From positions 1 through 64,000 of the forward strand of contig NZ_JAKZFR010000005.1 in the NCBI RefSeq assembly GCF_022808935.1: DNA of 64,000 nucleotides. The letters are read 5' to 3'. The notes beneath the pieces were generated by a model. That model did not search any database, was not told the DNA's origin, and saw only the letters and a program-made list of their open reading frames with translations. This DNA comes from Geothrix sp. SG200. GTDB taxonomy: Bacteria > Acidobacteriota > Holophagae > Holophagales > Holophagaceae. This document shows, one piece after another, positions 45,002 through 55,960 of the stretch. Numbering within the stretch: the first letter of the stretch is position 1; each line of letters opens with the position of its first letter. Both the position numbers and the translations under genes were made by a program.

Positions 45002-46573
45002 TCAGGCGACCGGCACCTCCAGAAGGGCCGAGAGGCCCTCGCCGGGAGCCGAGGTGAAGGAGAGTCCCCAGCCTTCCTGCTCCGCCACCTGCACCAGGAG
45101 GCTCAGGCCGAGCCCCTGCCCCTCCCGCATGAACCCCTCCTTCCCCTTGGAGCGCAGGCGCTGGAAGGGCTTGCCCAGGGCCTTGAGCTGGTGGGGTTCC
45201 AGCCCGTCCCCCTCGTCGGTGACCCGGAGGCAGAGGCGCCGCCGGGTCCGCCAGGATTCCAGGGTGACCCGTCCACGCCCGTGGGTCAGGGCGTTCTCCA
45301 CCAGGGTGAGCAGGGCCGAGCGCAGGGAGGGCAGCGGGGCCCGCCCCGAGGCCTCCGCCAGCTGGATCTCCAGGGGCCGGTTCTCGACCTCGAATCCCGG
45401 GCGCAGGTCCTCCACCACGTCGCGGATCCAGGCGGGGGTGGCCAGGCCGTGGGGACCGGAGGCGCCCCCGCCGCGGATGACGCGCAGGCCGGTCTCGATG
45501 ATGGTGGTGAGGTGGTCCACCTCCTCGCCGATCTTGAGCAGCTCCTCGTCGGCCCGCTCGGGGCTGAGGCGGCCAAGGCGCAGGGAGTCGCAGCGGAACT
45601 TGAGGATGGCCAGCGGCGTCTTGAGGCTGTGGGTCATGGATGCCATGCGGTCTGCGTCCAGCTCGGCCTTGCGCCGGGTCCGGTGCCGCAGCCACAGGCC
45701 CAGCAGCATGGCGAGCCCCACGGAGAGGGCCACGCCTGAGACCAGGCGCCGCTGGGACTTGAGCGTCCGACGAAAAGCCGCCTGGTCGTCGTCGAAGGCC
45801 ACGCCGCCCAGGGACCAGCCCTCTCCGAAGGCGTTGGTCTTGGTGATGGAGCCCAGGGGCAGGACGATGAGCCGCTGGGGATCGGCCTGGAGGTTGGGCT
45901 GGGCCCCCCAGGGCTGGGGCTTCAGATCCTTCCGCGTGGCGTCAGACTCCCGGAGGAGCCCCATGCGCAGGGCCCGGCGGGGGGCCAGGGCGATGCCCAG
46001 CTCGCGCTCCACGTCCGGGGACCCGGGCCGCCAGCGCTTGATCACCAGCCAGCGGTCCGAGAGCAGGACCACCGTGGCCACCCTCCCGAAGTCGGGATCC
46101 TGCTCCTGCGGCGGGTTCCACTCGAAGCGCTGGGCCATCTCGGCGTGGGTCATCCATCCCAGGTACTGCTGGGTCTGGGCGGGGTCCCGGGCGGGGACCA
46201 GGTGGTCGCCCTCGCGGACCCAGAGGTGGCGGCCCTCGAAGCGGTCCAGCAGGGCCACCACCAGGGGCTGGTCGGCGAGAAAGCGGCTGACGTCCTCCTC
46301 ATCGCCCCGCTGGATGCTGTGGAGGATCGGCAGGCTCTTCCAATGCCGCTCCACCGCCTCGAAGTCCACCCAGTGGGCTTCCATGTAGGCCTGCTGGGCG
46401 TTGCCGATCTGATCCATCAGGTAGTACCGGGGGGCGAAATACAGCACCCCCGCCGTCAACAGGCCCGCCAGGACCAGGAGGACGATGCCGCTCTGCTGCT
46501 GGAGGCGCTGCCACCGGGAGGTTCCGAAGCCGGGATGGAGGACGCGGAAGCGGGAGGTGCGATGGCGTGGCAT
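45002..46573 (-). CDS. Sensor histidine kinase
   Basis: A 523-residue membrane kinase. Helix 1 (about 29-46), a periplasmic sensor region of about 230 residues with no recognised domain, helix 2 (about 279-295), a phosphoacceptor helix with H315 in MTHSLKTPLAILKF, and an ATPase domain with LVENALTHGRG and GLGLSLLVQVAEQ. HSLKTPL resembles PhoQ-like kinases. It is the probable partner of the OmpR-type regulator at 43264-43977. The 66 bp upstream of the start separate it from the inverted-repeat element at 46639. Confidence 0.9.
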   Translation of the reverse strand: MPRHRTSRFRVLHPGFGTSRWQRLQQQSGIVLLVLAGLLTAGVLYFAPRYYLMDQIGNAQQAYMEAHWVDFEAVERHWKSLPILHSIQRGDEEDVSRFLADQPLVVALLDRFEGRHLWVREGDHLVPARDPAQTQQYLGWMTHAEMAQRFEWNPPQEQDPDFGRVATVVLLSDRWLVIKRWRPGSPDVERELGIALAPRRALRMGLLRESDATRKDLKPQPWGAQPNLQADPQRLIVLPLGSITKTNAFGEGWSLGGVAFDDDQAAFRRTLKSQRRLVSGVALSVGLAMLLGLWLRHRTRRKAELDADRMASMTHSLKTPLAILKFRCDSLRLGRLSPERADEELLKIGEEVDHLTTIIETGLRVIRGGGASGPHGLATPAWIRDVVEDLRPGFEVENRPLEIQLAEASGRAPLPSLRSALLTLVENALTHGRGRVTLESWRTRRRLCLRVTDEGDGLEPHQLKALGKPFQRLRSKGKEGFMREGQGLGLSLLVQVAEQEGWGLSFTSAPGEGLSALLEVPVA

Positions 46574-46638
46574 GGGGGCTCGGCGGGAAGGGGGGTGACA
46601 GCCAGCTTAGCGGCCGCCGGCCACTTCCGGGCGCCTAA

Positions 46639-47001
46639 GAGTGCCTAACAAATCCCCGACGGGGCCGCGAGAAAGCCAGGTGGGATGCACCGCAAGGAGG
46701 GGCCCGCAGGGCAATGCGGGACATCGTTCAAGGGCCCTGACGCCGCGGGGCGCCCACCTGGCTTTCTCCCTCCGGGCGAGGGCCGGCGGGGAGGCTCCAC
46801 CTCCGCGAGGAACGAGCGGGAGGGCCCTGCGGGGCAGGGCCCACCAGGTGGAGGGCGATGCCGCTACGCCCTCCGTCTGACGGCACGCCTTGCGTGCCTC
46901 CCACTCGCCTACGGCTCGTGGAGCCGGAGCCTCCCTCGTATTCCTCGCCTCGCTCGCCCGGCGACCCTCGCGCGGCCTCGTGGGGGTTTTGCTAGGCGCT
47001 C
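46639..47001. mobile_element. MITE-like element with about 31 bp terminal inverted repeats
   Basis: A 363 bp non-coding unit. Its left end GAGTGCCTAACAAATCCCC and the reverse complement of its right end, GAGCGCCTAGCAAAACCCC, continue in register to GGCCGCG, about 27 of 31 matching. TAA flanks both ends (46636-46638, 47002-47004), which could be a target-site duplication. Inside, GAGAAAGCCAGGTGGG (46669-46684) and CCCACCTGGCTTTCTC (46753-46768) form a 16 bp inverted repeat, with further hairpins such as GGCACGC-CTT-GCGTGCC (46882-46898) and GAGGGCG/CGCCCTC. It encodes no protein. The nadA stop codon straddles its right boundary. Confidence 0.65.
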
Positions 47002-47969
47002 TAACCCAGGGCCAGCATCCGCTCCAGGGGCTTCAGGGCCTTCAGGCGGGTGGCCTCCTCCAGGCGGATCTCGGGCTGGAGGTCCCGCAGGCAGAGGTAG
47101 AGCTTCTCCAGGCTGTTGAGCTTCATGTAGGGGCAGAGGCTGCAGTTGCAGCCGCTGTCCGCCGGGGCGGGGATCAGGTCGGCGTCGGGTCGCCGCTGGC
47201 GCATCTGGTGGAGGATGCCGGCCTCGGTGGCCACGATGAAGGCCTTGGCGCTGTCCTTGGCCACATAGTTCAGCAGGGCGGCCGTGGAGCCCACGAAGTC
47301 CGCCAGCTGGCTCACGGTGGCGTCGCACTCGGGGTGGGCGATGAGCTTGGCTTCGGGATGCTGGGCCTTGAGGGCCGCCACCCGCTTGGCCGTGAACTGC
47401 TCGTGCACGATGCAGAACCCGGGGAACAGCACCATGTCCCGGCCCGTCTGCTGCATCACCCACTTGCCCAGGTGGCGGTCCGGGGCGAAGACGATCTTGC
47501 GATCCTTCGGCAGGCTCTCCACCACCCGCACGGCGTTGCTGCTGGTGCAGATGACGGTACTGAGCGCCTTCACGCCGGCAGAGCAGTTGATGTAGCTCAC
47601 CACGTCGTGGTCGGGGTACTGCTTCAGCCACTCGGCAAAGTGGTCCGCGGGGCAGCGGTCCGCCAGGCTGCAGCCGGCGTCCATGTCGGGGATCACGACC
47701 GTTTTGCCGGGGTTGAGGATCTTGGCGGTCTCGGCCATGAAGTGGACGCCGCAGAAGGCGATGACGTCGGCATCGGCCTTGGCGGCCTGCTGGCTGAGCT
47801 GGAGGCTGTCGCCCACGAAGTCGGCCAGGTCCTGGATTTCGGGCTCCTGGTAGTAGTGGGCCAGGAGGACCGCCCGCCGCTCGGCCTTCAGCCGCCGGAT
47901 CTCGGCAGGCAGGTCGAGGCCCGCGGGGATGCTTTCGAGGTCGGGGACATAGGGGGCGGTCAGGTCCAT
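47001..47969 (-). CDS. nadA: Quinolinate synthase
   Basis: Condenses iminoaspartate with dihydroxyacetone phosphate to quinolinate in NAD synthesis, using a 4Fe-4S cluster. The 322-residue protein has [21 protein letters not shown] in pieces, [33 protein letters not shown] and the C-terminal Cys-rich segment [11 protein letters not shown]. The stop codon TAG (47003-47001) uses the last base of the adjacent inverted-repeat element, so the insertion may have reset the C-terminus. A small ORF lies 9 nt upstream and may be co-translated. No nadB or nadC is adjacent. Confidence 0.96.
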   Translation of the reverse strand: MDLTAPYVPDLESIPAGLDLPAEIRRLKAERRAVLLAHYYQEPEIQDLADFVGDSLQLSQQAAKADADVIAFCGVHFMAETAKILNPGKTVVIPDMDAGCSLADRCPADHFAEWLKQYPDHDVVSYINCSAGVKALSTVICTSSNAVRVVESLPKDRKIVFAPDRHLGKWVMQQTGRDMVLFPGFCIVHEQFTAKRVAALKAQHPEAKLIAHPECDATVSQLADFVGSTAALLNYVAKDSAKAFIVATEAGILHQMRQRRPDADLIPAPADSGCNCSLCPYMKLNSLEKLYLCLRDLQPEIRLEEATRLKALKPLERMLALG

Positions 47970-47978
47970 GACCCCATT

Positions 47979-48155
47979 CTAGGCCTTCTCAAGGAACCGG
48001 CGGATCCGCTGTCCGGGACCCGGGTCGTCGAAGACGGCGGCGAAGGCCGCCCGTTCCCAGGCCAGGGCGGCGGGGCGGGGGGTCCCATCCTGCCGCCTCT
48101 GGAGATCCTCCAGGAGAAAAAGAGCTCGTTCGCAGGCGGGAAAATCTGTCGCCAC
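47979..48155 (-). CDS. Candidate small protein upstream of nadA
   Basis: A 58-codon frame from GTG 48155, starting MATDFPACERALFLLEDL and ending RIRRFLEKA. The second half has almost only G or C at third codon positions, like real genes here. The stop is 9 nt before the nadA start, fitting a coupled leader gene. The family is not recognised, the ribosome site is weak, and a longer frame extends upstream to 48263. It may be a short helical protein or a spurious frame. Confidence 0.4.
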   Translation of the reverse strand: MATDFPACERALFLLEDLQRRQDGTPRPAALAWERAAFAAVFDDPGPGQRIRRFLEKA

Positions 48156-48291
48156 AAGGGGGATTCCGCTACCCTGGGGATGGATCGCAGGATCCAGGTG
48201 GACATGGGAATCCGATGGCTGCCCCCGAGGGGCGGACGTCGGTCCTTTTGTATTTACAGTCATCTTTCACCACCGTCCAAAGGGGGGACAC

Positions 48292-50451
48292 ATGGCCAAG
48301 GCGCCGGCGCCAGACACTTCCAGCATCTCACGGCTGGACCAGACCAAGATCAGCCAGTACTTCGGCTGCAACACCTTCAGCGAGCGGACCATGCGCGACC
48401 GTCTGCAGAAGGATGTCTACAAGGCCTACCGCCAGGCGCTGAAGCGCGGCGAGGCCCTGTCGCCCGAGGTGGCCAAGAGCGTGGCCCAGGCCATGAAGGA
48501 CTGGGCGCTGGAGCAGGGCTGCACCCACTTCACCCACTGGTTCCTGCCCATGACCGGCGCCACCGCGGAGAAGCACGACGCCTTCATCTCCTGGGACGAG
48601 CCGGGCCAGGTCATCGAGCGCTTCAGCGGCAGCCAGCTCATCCAGGGCGAGCCCGACGCCAGCTCCTTCCCCTCGGGCGGCCTGCGCGCCACCTTCGAGG
48701 CCCGCGGCTACACGGCCTGGGATCCGGCCAGCCCGGCCTTCCTCATCGAGGGTCCCATCGGCAAGACCCTTTGCATTCCCACGGCCTTCGTGGGGTACCA
48801 CGGCGAGGCCCTGGACCACAAGGTGCCCCTGCTCCGGTCCATGGAGGTGGTGTCCAAACGCGCCATCGAGGGCTTGGCCCACTTCGGCGTGGCCGCTGAC
48901 GCGGTGGTGGCCCAGTGCGGCCCCGAGCAGGAGTACTTCGCCGTGGACCTGGAACTGGCCCAGCAGCGGCCGGACCTCATGTTCGCCAACCGCACCCTCC
49001 AGGGCGCCAAGCCCCCCAAGGGCCAGGAGCTGGAGGACCACTACTTCGGCAGCATCAAGGAGCGGGTCCTCGGCTTCATGCAGGAGGTCGAACTGGAGTG
49101 CTTCAAGCTCGGCATTCCCGCCAAGACCCGGCACAACGAGGTGGCCCCCAACCAGTTCGAGATCGCCCCCATCTACGAGGCCGCCAACATCGCCAGCGAC
49201 CACAACCAGCTGCTCATGGAGATCCTGAAGTCCGTGGGCGAGCGCCACGGCCTGGCGGTCCTGCTCCATGAGAAGCCCTTCGCCGGCGTCAACGGCAGCG
49301 GCAAGCACGTGAACTGGAGCCTGGCCACGGACGAGGGCCAGAACCTGCTGGAGCCCGGCCAGACCCCCGAGGAGAACCTGCAGTTCCTCTACTTCCTCAG
49401 CGCCACCCTGAAGGCCATCCACACCCACGGCGGCCTGCTCCGCGCCGCCATCGCCAGCGCCGGCAACGACCATCGCCTGGGTGCCAACGAGGCGCCGCCC
49501 GCCATCATGTCCGTGTTCCTCGGCGCCCAGCTCAGCCACATCCTTGACGCCATCGAGAAGGGCGCCGCCGCCGACGCCTCCTCCCAGCGCATCCTGGATC
49601 TCGGCATCGGCAACCTGCCCCGCATCGAGAAGGACGCCACGGACCGCAACCGCACCAGCCCCTTCGCCTTCACGGGCAACAAGTTCGAGTTCCGCGCCGT
49701 GGGCTCCAGCCAGCCCATCGCCCTGCCGCTGACGGTGATCAACGCCGCGGTGGCCGAGGCGCTGGAAGGGCTGAACGCCAAGCTGGAGGCGGAGATCAAG
49801 GCCGGCAAGGAGCACCGCGCTGCCGTCCTGTCCGTGGTGCGCGAAGCCATCATCGAGACCAAGTCCATCCGCTTCGAAGGCAACGGCTACTCCGACGAAT
49901 GGAAGGCGGAGGCCGAGCGCCGTGGCCTTCCCCACGCGAAGGACACGGTGGCGGCCCTGCACATCTGGGAGAACCCCGCGGCCAAGTCCGTGTTCTCCAA
50001 GCCGGGCATCCTGTCCGAAGGTGAGTTGGAGTCCCGCATCCACATCCGCCACGAGCAGTACCAGAAGGCCATCGCCATCGAAACGCAAGTGCTGCGGGAG
50101 ATGGCGGAGACCCAGATCCTGCCCTCCATCACGGCGGACCTGGGAGCCCGGGCCAAGAGCCTCGGCCGGCTGGCTGCCGCGGGCATCGCGGTGCCCGAAA
50201 CGCTGAAGGCCGCGCTGCAGGCCCAGGCCACCCTCGCGGGCGAGGCCCAGTCGCGCCTTTCCGCCATGAAGACCGCCCTGGCCGACGCGGACGCCATCGA
50301 GGACCTGCACGCAAGGACCGAGGCCTTCGGGCAGAAGGTGAACGAGGCCAAGCACGCGCTGAGGGAGGTGCTCGACCTCCTGGAAGAGGCCTGCGACGCC
50401 GACCTCTGGCCCCTGCCCAAGTACTGGCAGCTGCTGTCGCCCCTGCTCTAG
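48292..50451 (+). CDS. glnN: Glutamine synthetase type III
   Basis: Makes glutamine from glutamate, ammonia and ATP. At 719 residues it has the long GSIII form common in Bacteroidetes, cyanobacteria and some other phyla. Visible are the N-terminal FGCNTFSERTMRDRL, the metal/substrate region CGPEQEYF, KTRHNEVAPNQFEIAP, FAGVNGSGKHVNWSL, AGNDHRLGANEAPP and the C-terminal helical extension (about 600-719). AAAGGGGGGA lies before the ATG. The 136 nt upstream region contains a CCCC-GAG-GGGG hairpin and an A/T-rich stretch TTTTGTATTTACAG but no certain promoter. No GlnB gene is adjacent. Confidence 0.96.
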   Translation: MAKAPAPDTSSISRLDQTKISQYFGCNTFSERTMRDRLQKDVYKAYRQALKRGEALSPEVAKSVAQAMKDWALEQGCTHFTHWFLPMTGATAEKHDAFISWDEPGQVIERFSGSQLIQGEPDASSFPSGGLRATFEARGYTAWDPASPAFLIEGPIGKTLCIPTAFVGYHGEALDHKVPLLRSMEVVSKRAIEGLAHFGVAADAVVAQCGPEQEYFAVDLELAQQRPDLMFANRTLQGAKPPKGQELEDHYFGSIKERVLGFMQEVELECFKLGIPAKTRHNEVAPNQFEIAPIYEAANIASDHNQLLMEILKSVGERHGLAVLLHEKPFAGVNGSGKHVNWSLATDEGQNLLEPGQTPEENLQFLYFLSATLKAIHTHGGLLRAAIASAGNDHRLGANEAPPAIMSVFLGAQLSHILDAIEKGAAADASSQRILDLGIGNLPRIEKDATDRNRTSPFAFTGNKFEFRAVGSSQPIALPLTVINAAVAEALEGLNAKLEAEIKAGKEHRAAVLSVVREAIIETKSIRFEGNGYSDEWKAEAERRGLPHAKDTVAALHIWENPAAKSVFSKPGILSEGELESRIHIRHEQYQKAIAIETQVLREMAETQILPSITADLGARAKSLGRLAAAGIAVPETLKAALQAQATLAGEAQSRLSAMKTALADADAIEDLHARTEAFGQKVNEAKHALREVLDLLEEACDADLWPLPKYWQLLSPLL

Positions 50452-50467
50452 CTTTTTCCAGTCCTCA

Positions 50468-50499
50468 CGAAAACGGGCCGCGATCGCGGCCCGTTTTCG
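50468..50499. terminator. Bidirectional terminator between glnN and the barrel gene
   Basis: A 32 nt perfect palindrome: CGAAAACGGGCCGCG followed by its complement ending CGTTTTCG. The A and T runs make it an intrinsic terminator on both strands, serving the two convergent genes. Confidence 0.9.
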
Positions 50500-50513
50500 T
50501 AGGTGGGAGGTGC

Positions 50514-51089
50514 CTATCGGCCGAAGCGGAACACCGCGCTGACCTGAACCCAGGTGGCAGTGTCGAAGCCGAAGCCATCGTTGCCGTTCTTGTCCACGAA
50601 GACCTGGTTCAGGCTGCCTTCGAGGGAGAACATCTTGTTGAAGGTGTAGCCGCCGCCGCCGCGGATGCCGAGCTTGCCGCTCTGGCTGGCGCTGCCGCTG
50701 AAGCCGTTTCCGCTGTAATCGTCCTTGACGCTGTTGAGGGAGGCGCCGGCGATGGTGTACCAGCCCTGGTTCGGGCTCTGGAAGCTGTAGACCCAGTCGG
50801 CACCAATCTGCAGGATCTTGAAGTCGTTGTTGACATCAGCCGGACCGCCCCAGCCGGAGCCGGGAAGGTTGTGGTAGGTCAGCTGGGCGCGGACCTGGTG
50901 GTGGGAGGTGATGTTGAAGTCCAGGTGACCGCCGATGTGGGCGCCGAAGAACTGGTTGGTGCCGAAATCGGTCTTGTCCTTCAGGTCCCCGACCGGCAGG
51001 GAGAGCCCCGTCTGCAGTCCGCCAGTGATGTCCTGGGCGGCGAGGGGCAGGCCCAGAAGGGCGAGGGCAAGGGCAACGCGGTGACGCAT
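50514..51089 (-). CDS. Outer-membrane beta-barrel protein
   Basis: A 191-residue exported protein. Signal peptide MRHRVALALALLGLPLAAQ is followed by about eight amphipathic strands with aromatic girdles (GGLQTGLSLPVGDL, HLDFNITSHHQVRAQLTYH, WVQVSAVFRFGR at the end), as in OmpW/OmpX-like or opacity-type barrels. Its function is unknown. GGAGGTCTC precedes the ATG. It follows the heptose adenylyltransferase gene by 83 nt on the same strand. Confidence 0.82.
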   Translation of the reverse strand: MRHRVALALALLGLPLAAQDITGGLQTGLSLPVGDLKDKTDFGTNQFFGAHIGGHLDFNITSHHQVRAQLTYHNLPGSGWGGPADVNNDFKILQIGADWVYSFQSPNQGWYTIAGASLNSVKDDYSGNGFSGSASQSGKLGIRGGGGYTFNKMFSLEGSLNQVFVDKNGNDGFGFDTATWVQVSAVFRFGR

Positions 51090-51172
51090 GAGACCTCCGA
51101 CAATGACGGGCCCCGGTGTGAGGCCGGTCCCAGCCTAGCGAGGTACTGTCACAATTGGATCATCCGAAGGAT

Positions 51173-51670
51173 CTATGCGCGGGGCTCGAGCGTGACGCCG
51201 CGCCCGCTGAGGATCCGCTGCTCGATGCGCGAGGTGCTGTGGCCGGGGAGGAAGGGCAGGAGGACGAGCCTGCCGCCGCGGGCCTCCACGATCTCGCGGC
51301 CCACCACGTTGTCCGGCGTGTAGTCCCCGCCCTTCACCAGCACGTCTGGCTGGAGGGCGCGGATGAGCTCCAGCGGCGTGTCCTCCCTGAAGAGCACGAC
51401 CGCATCCACGCTGCGCAGGGCCAGGAGGATGGCTGCCCGGGCGGCCTCGTCCTGCAGCGGCCGGCCCGGCCCCTTCAGGCGCGCCACGGAGGCGTCGCTG
51501 TTGAGGCCCACCACGAGGAAGTCGCCCAGGGCGCGGGCCTCGGCCAGGTACTGCACGTGGCCGGGGTGGATCAGGTCGAAGCAGCCGTTGGTGAAACACA
51601 GCCTTCCCGGACGGGGGACAGCCTGGAGAAAGGCTTCAGGGCTCTGGAAGAAACGGGTCGGTGACGGCAT
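51173..51670 (-). CDS. Heptose 1-phosphate adenylyltransferase (RfaE2/HldE C-terminal type)
   Basis: A 165-residue nucleotidyltransferase that would make ADP-heptose for the LPS inner core. [21 protein letters not shown] contains the HxGH active-site motif, [17 protein letters not shown] is characteristic of RfaE2, and the C-terminal part has [15 protein letters not shown]. The kinase half (RfaE1) is not fused or adjacent. ATG 51670 gives the family length; the ribosome site is weak. It is divergent from the FmdB-type gene. Confidence 0.93.
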   Translation of the reverse strand: MPSPTRFFQSPEAFLQAVPRPGRLCFTNGCFDLIHPGHVQYLAEARALGDFLVVGLNSDASVARLKGPGRPLQDEAARAAILLALRSVDAVVLFREDTPLELIRALQPDVLVKGGDYTPDNVVGREIVEARGGRLVLLPFLPGHSTSRIEQRILSGRGVTLEPRA

Positions 51671-51725
51671 CTGAAGACCGGGATAAAATGAAAGGTTCAG
51701 GGAGAAGTCCCAGGAGAAGTCTGCC

Positions 51726-51998
51726 ATGCCGCTCTATGAATACCGTTGTGAAGCTTGTGGCCAGCCTGAGGAGAAGCTGGAGAGCATGTCCGCCCCCGAC
51801 ACGCATGCGTGCCCGGCCTGCGGCGAGCCCGGCGGCATGAGGCGGCAGGTGTCCGTGTCGGCCTTCGCCCTGACCGGCGGGGGGTGGTACAAGGGCGCCG
51901 CCTCCGCCCCCGCCACATCTTCCGCTTCGGCCCCGGAGGCCCCCAAGGGCGGCCATGGCTGCGCCGCTGGCGGCTGCGGGTGCCCCCTGGCCGGGTGA
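51726..51998 (+). CDS. FmdB-family zinc ribbon protein
   Basis: A 90-residue protein with the FmdB start [20 protein letters not shown] and a second CxxC in CPACGEPGG, together forming a zinc ribbon of about 45 residues. The tail is Ala/Ser-rich and ends with a Cys/Gly-rich stretch, [12 protein letters not shown]. These are putative regulatory proteins of unknown target. AGGAGAAG precedes the ATG. It lies upstream of the str operon promoter. Confidence 0.88.
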   Translation: MPLYEYRCEACGQPEEKLESMSAPDTHACPACGEPGGMRRQVSVSAFALTGGGWYKGAASAPATSSASAPEAPKGGHGCAAGGCGCPLAG

Positions 51999-52027
51999 GG
52001 CCCCTCTCCAGGTTTACGCCTGGTGCG

Positions 52028-52055
52028 TTGACTTCCCTGGCCATTCCGATAACCT
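52028..52055 (+). promoter_or_regulatory. Promoter of the str operon
   Basis: TTGACT (52028-52033) and TAACCT (52050-52055) are 16 nt apart. The leader of about 115 nt to rpsL contains a perfect hairpin CCGGCCC-CGT-GGGCCGG (52064-52080), a possible regulatory element in the 5' UTR. Confidence 0.6.
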
Positions 52056-52178
52056 AGATGGTTCCGGCCCCGTGGGCCGGCGCAGGATTTCATCCGTCCG
52101 ACGTTCTCCGGAGCCTCCATCGCGGCGAACCTCTCGGGCCCAGGCCCGGATCCACCGGTGCCTTCCTTGGAGGATGGT

Positions 52179-52577
52179 GTGCCTACCATCAATCAGCTGA
52201 TCCGCCTCGGGCGGAAGACGTTCCAGAACAAGACGAAGAGCCCCGCGCTCGACGCCTGCCCGCAGAAGCGTGGCGTGTGCACCCGCGTGTTCACCACCAC
52301 CCCCAAGAAGCCGAACTCCGCGCTTCGCAAGGTGGCCCGCGTGCGCCTCACCAACGGCATCGAGTGCACGACCTACATCCCGGGCGTGGGCCACAACCTG
52401 CAGGAGCACAGCATCGTGCTCATCCGCGGCGGCCGCGTGAAGGATCTGCCGGGCGTGCGCTACCACGTCGTCCGCGGCACCCTGGACGCCACCGGCGTCG
52501 CGGGCCGCAACCAGTCCCGTTCCAAGTACGGCGCCAAGCGCCCCAAGGCTGGCGCCGCGCCGGCCAAGAAGAAGTAG
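52179..52577 (+). CDS. rpsL: 30S ribosomal protein S12
   Basis: Decoding-centre protein (132 residues from GTG 52179, where the family start [12 protein letters not shown] follows; the GTG at 52158 would add seven non-conserved residues). GGAGGA lies just before. The loops [18 protein letters not shown] and [15 protein letters not shown], where streptomycin-resistance residues lie, have the wild-type lysines. The Lys/Ala-rich tail, GAAPAKKK, is a few residues longer than usual. Confidence 0.97.
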   Translation: MPTINQLIRLGRKTFQNKTKSPALDACPQKRGVCTRVFTTTPKKPNSALRKVARVRLTNGIECTTYIPGVGHNLQEHSIVLIRGGRVKDLPGVRYHVVRGTLDATGVAGRNQSRSKYGAKRPKAGAAPAKKK

Positions 52578-52586
52578 GGGAGGTGA

Positions 52587-53060
<474 letters not shown>

Positions 53061-53074
53061 CAGCCCATCCGACC

Positions 53075-53105
53075 GGAAGGAGCCGCCAACCCGGCGGCTC
53101 CTTCC
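53075..53105 (+). promoter_or_regulatory. 13 bp hairpin between rpsG and fusA
   Basis: GGAAGGAGCCGCC (53075-53087) pairs perfectly with GGCGGCTCCTTCC (53093-53105) around an AACCC loop. No T-run follows, so it is more likely a pausing, processing or protein-binding structure than a terminator. It could be folded before ribosomes reach fusA, 61 nt downstream. Confidence 0.7.
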
Positions 53106-53166
53106 GCGAAGGTCTTTGAAGCACGTCCCGACTCCGTTTCTGCATTGATCCTTTCAGGAGGCCGCT

Positions 53167-55275
<2,109 letters not shown>

Positions 55276-55279
55276 CGTA

Positions 55280-55360
55280 GCGGGGGTTCCGCGCTCCGCT
55301 ACGCTGCGCGCACACCCCCGCACCCCCGCAACTCGACCCGGTAAAACCGGCTCTCGTTGC
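55280..55360 (+). repeat. Stop-proximal two-hairpin element, copy C
   Basis: Hairpin I (55280-55321): GCGGGGG pairs with CCCCCGC, enclosing CGCGC/GCGCG; the closing pair is G-C where copies A, B and D have C-G. Hairpin II (55328-55360): outer stem GCAAC/GTTGC, 5 nt internal loops, inner stem CCGGT/ACCGG, loop AAA. T-rich sequence follows. It starts 4 nt after the fusA stop. Confidence 0.85.
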
Positions 55361-55619
55361 CTTCAGTTTTAGTCATTTCTTGCTTTACCTGAAGTCTTAG
55401 CCCCCTCCGGGGGTGAGGCCGTCCTTCGAACCTTCGGGTTGCCGGGCCTCCTGATCCACCCGCTTCCTCCTCCGGGAGGTCGTGCGTTCTCTCAAAAAGC
55501 CGTTGAATTTGCAGCGGCTTTTGTTATGCTGATCAGCCCTGTCCCTGTCGTTGGGACGGATTTACATGGGCGGTCAGCGCCCCACGTCTATGGACGGTCC
55601 CCGTCCCAATGGAGTGAGC
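55361..55619 (+). other. fusA-rpsJ spacer and S10 operon leader
   Basis: After repeat copy C come an imperfect CTTCAG/CTGAAG inverted repeat (about 55361-55398), small GC hairpins and then AAAAGCCG/CGGCTTTT (about 55495-55522), a stem ending in TTTT that may terminate upstream transcription. The S10 promoter overlaps it. The leader of about 80 nt has a GTCCC/GGGAC hairpin. There is no gene here; tuf is absent. Confidence 0.6.
55503..55530 (+). promoter_or_regulatory. Promoter of the S10 operon
   Basis: TTGAAT (55503-55508) and TATGCT (55525-55530) are separated by 16 nt, giving transcription from about 55537 and a leader of about 83 nt before rpsJ. Confidence 0.65.
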
Positions 55620-55946
55620 ATGAAAGACAACATCCGCATCCGTTTGCGTGCCTTCGACCACCGTCTGCTCGATCAGAGCACCCGCGAGATCGTGGACACC
55701 GCCAAGCGCACGGGCGCCCAGGTGGCCGGGCCCATCCCCCTGCCGACCCGGACGAACAAGTACACCGTGAACCGTTCCCCCCACGTGGACAAGAAGAGCC
55801 GGGACCAGTTCGAGATCCGCACGCACAAGCGGCTGCTGGACATCCTGAACCCGACTCAGAACACCGTGGACACCCTGATGCGCCTCGACCTGCCTGCTGG
55901 CGTCGACGTGGAGATCAAGGTCTTCAGCCGCCAGGGCAACCGGTAG
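55620..55946 (+). CDS. rpsJ: 30S ribosomal protein S10
   Basis: 108-residue small-subunit protein that also serves as the antitermination factor NusE. It starts [20 protein letters not shown] and has [20 protein letters not shown], the conserved loop. ATG 55620 has TGGAGTG at 5 nt; the upstream 23 codons of open frame are leader. It is the first gene of the S10 operon. Confidence 0.97.
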   Translation: MKDNIRIRLRAFDHRLLDQSTREIVDTAKRTGAQVAGPIPLPTRTNKYTVNRSPHVDKKSRDQFEIRTHKRLLDILNPTQNTVDTLMRLDLPAGVDVEIKVFSRQGNR

Positions 55947-55960
55947 AGGGGGGAGAAAAC

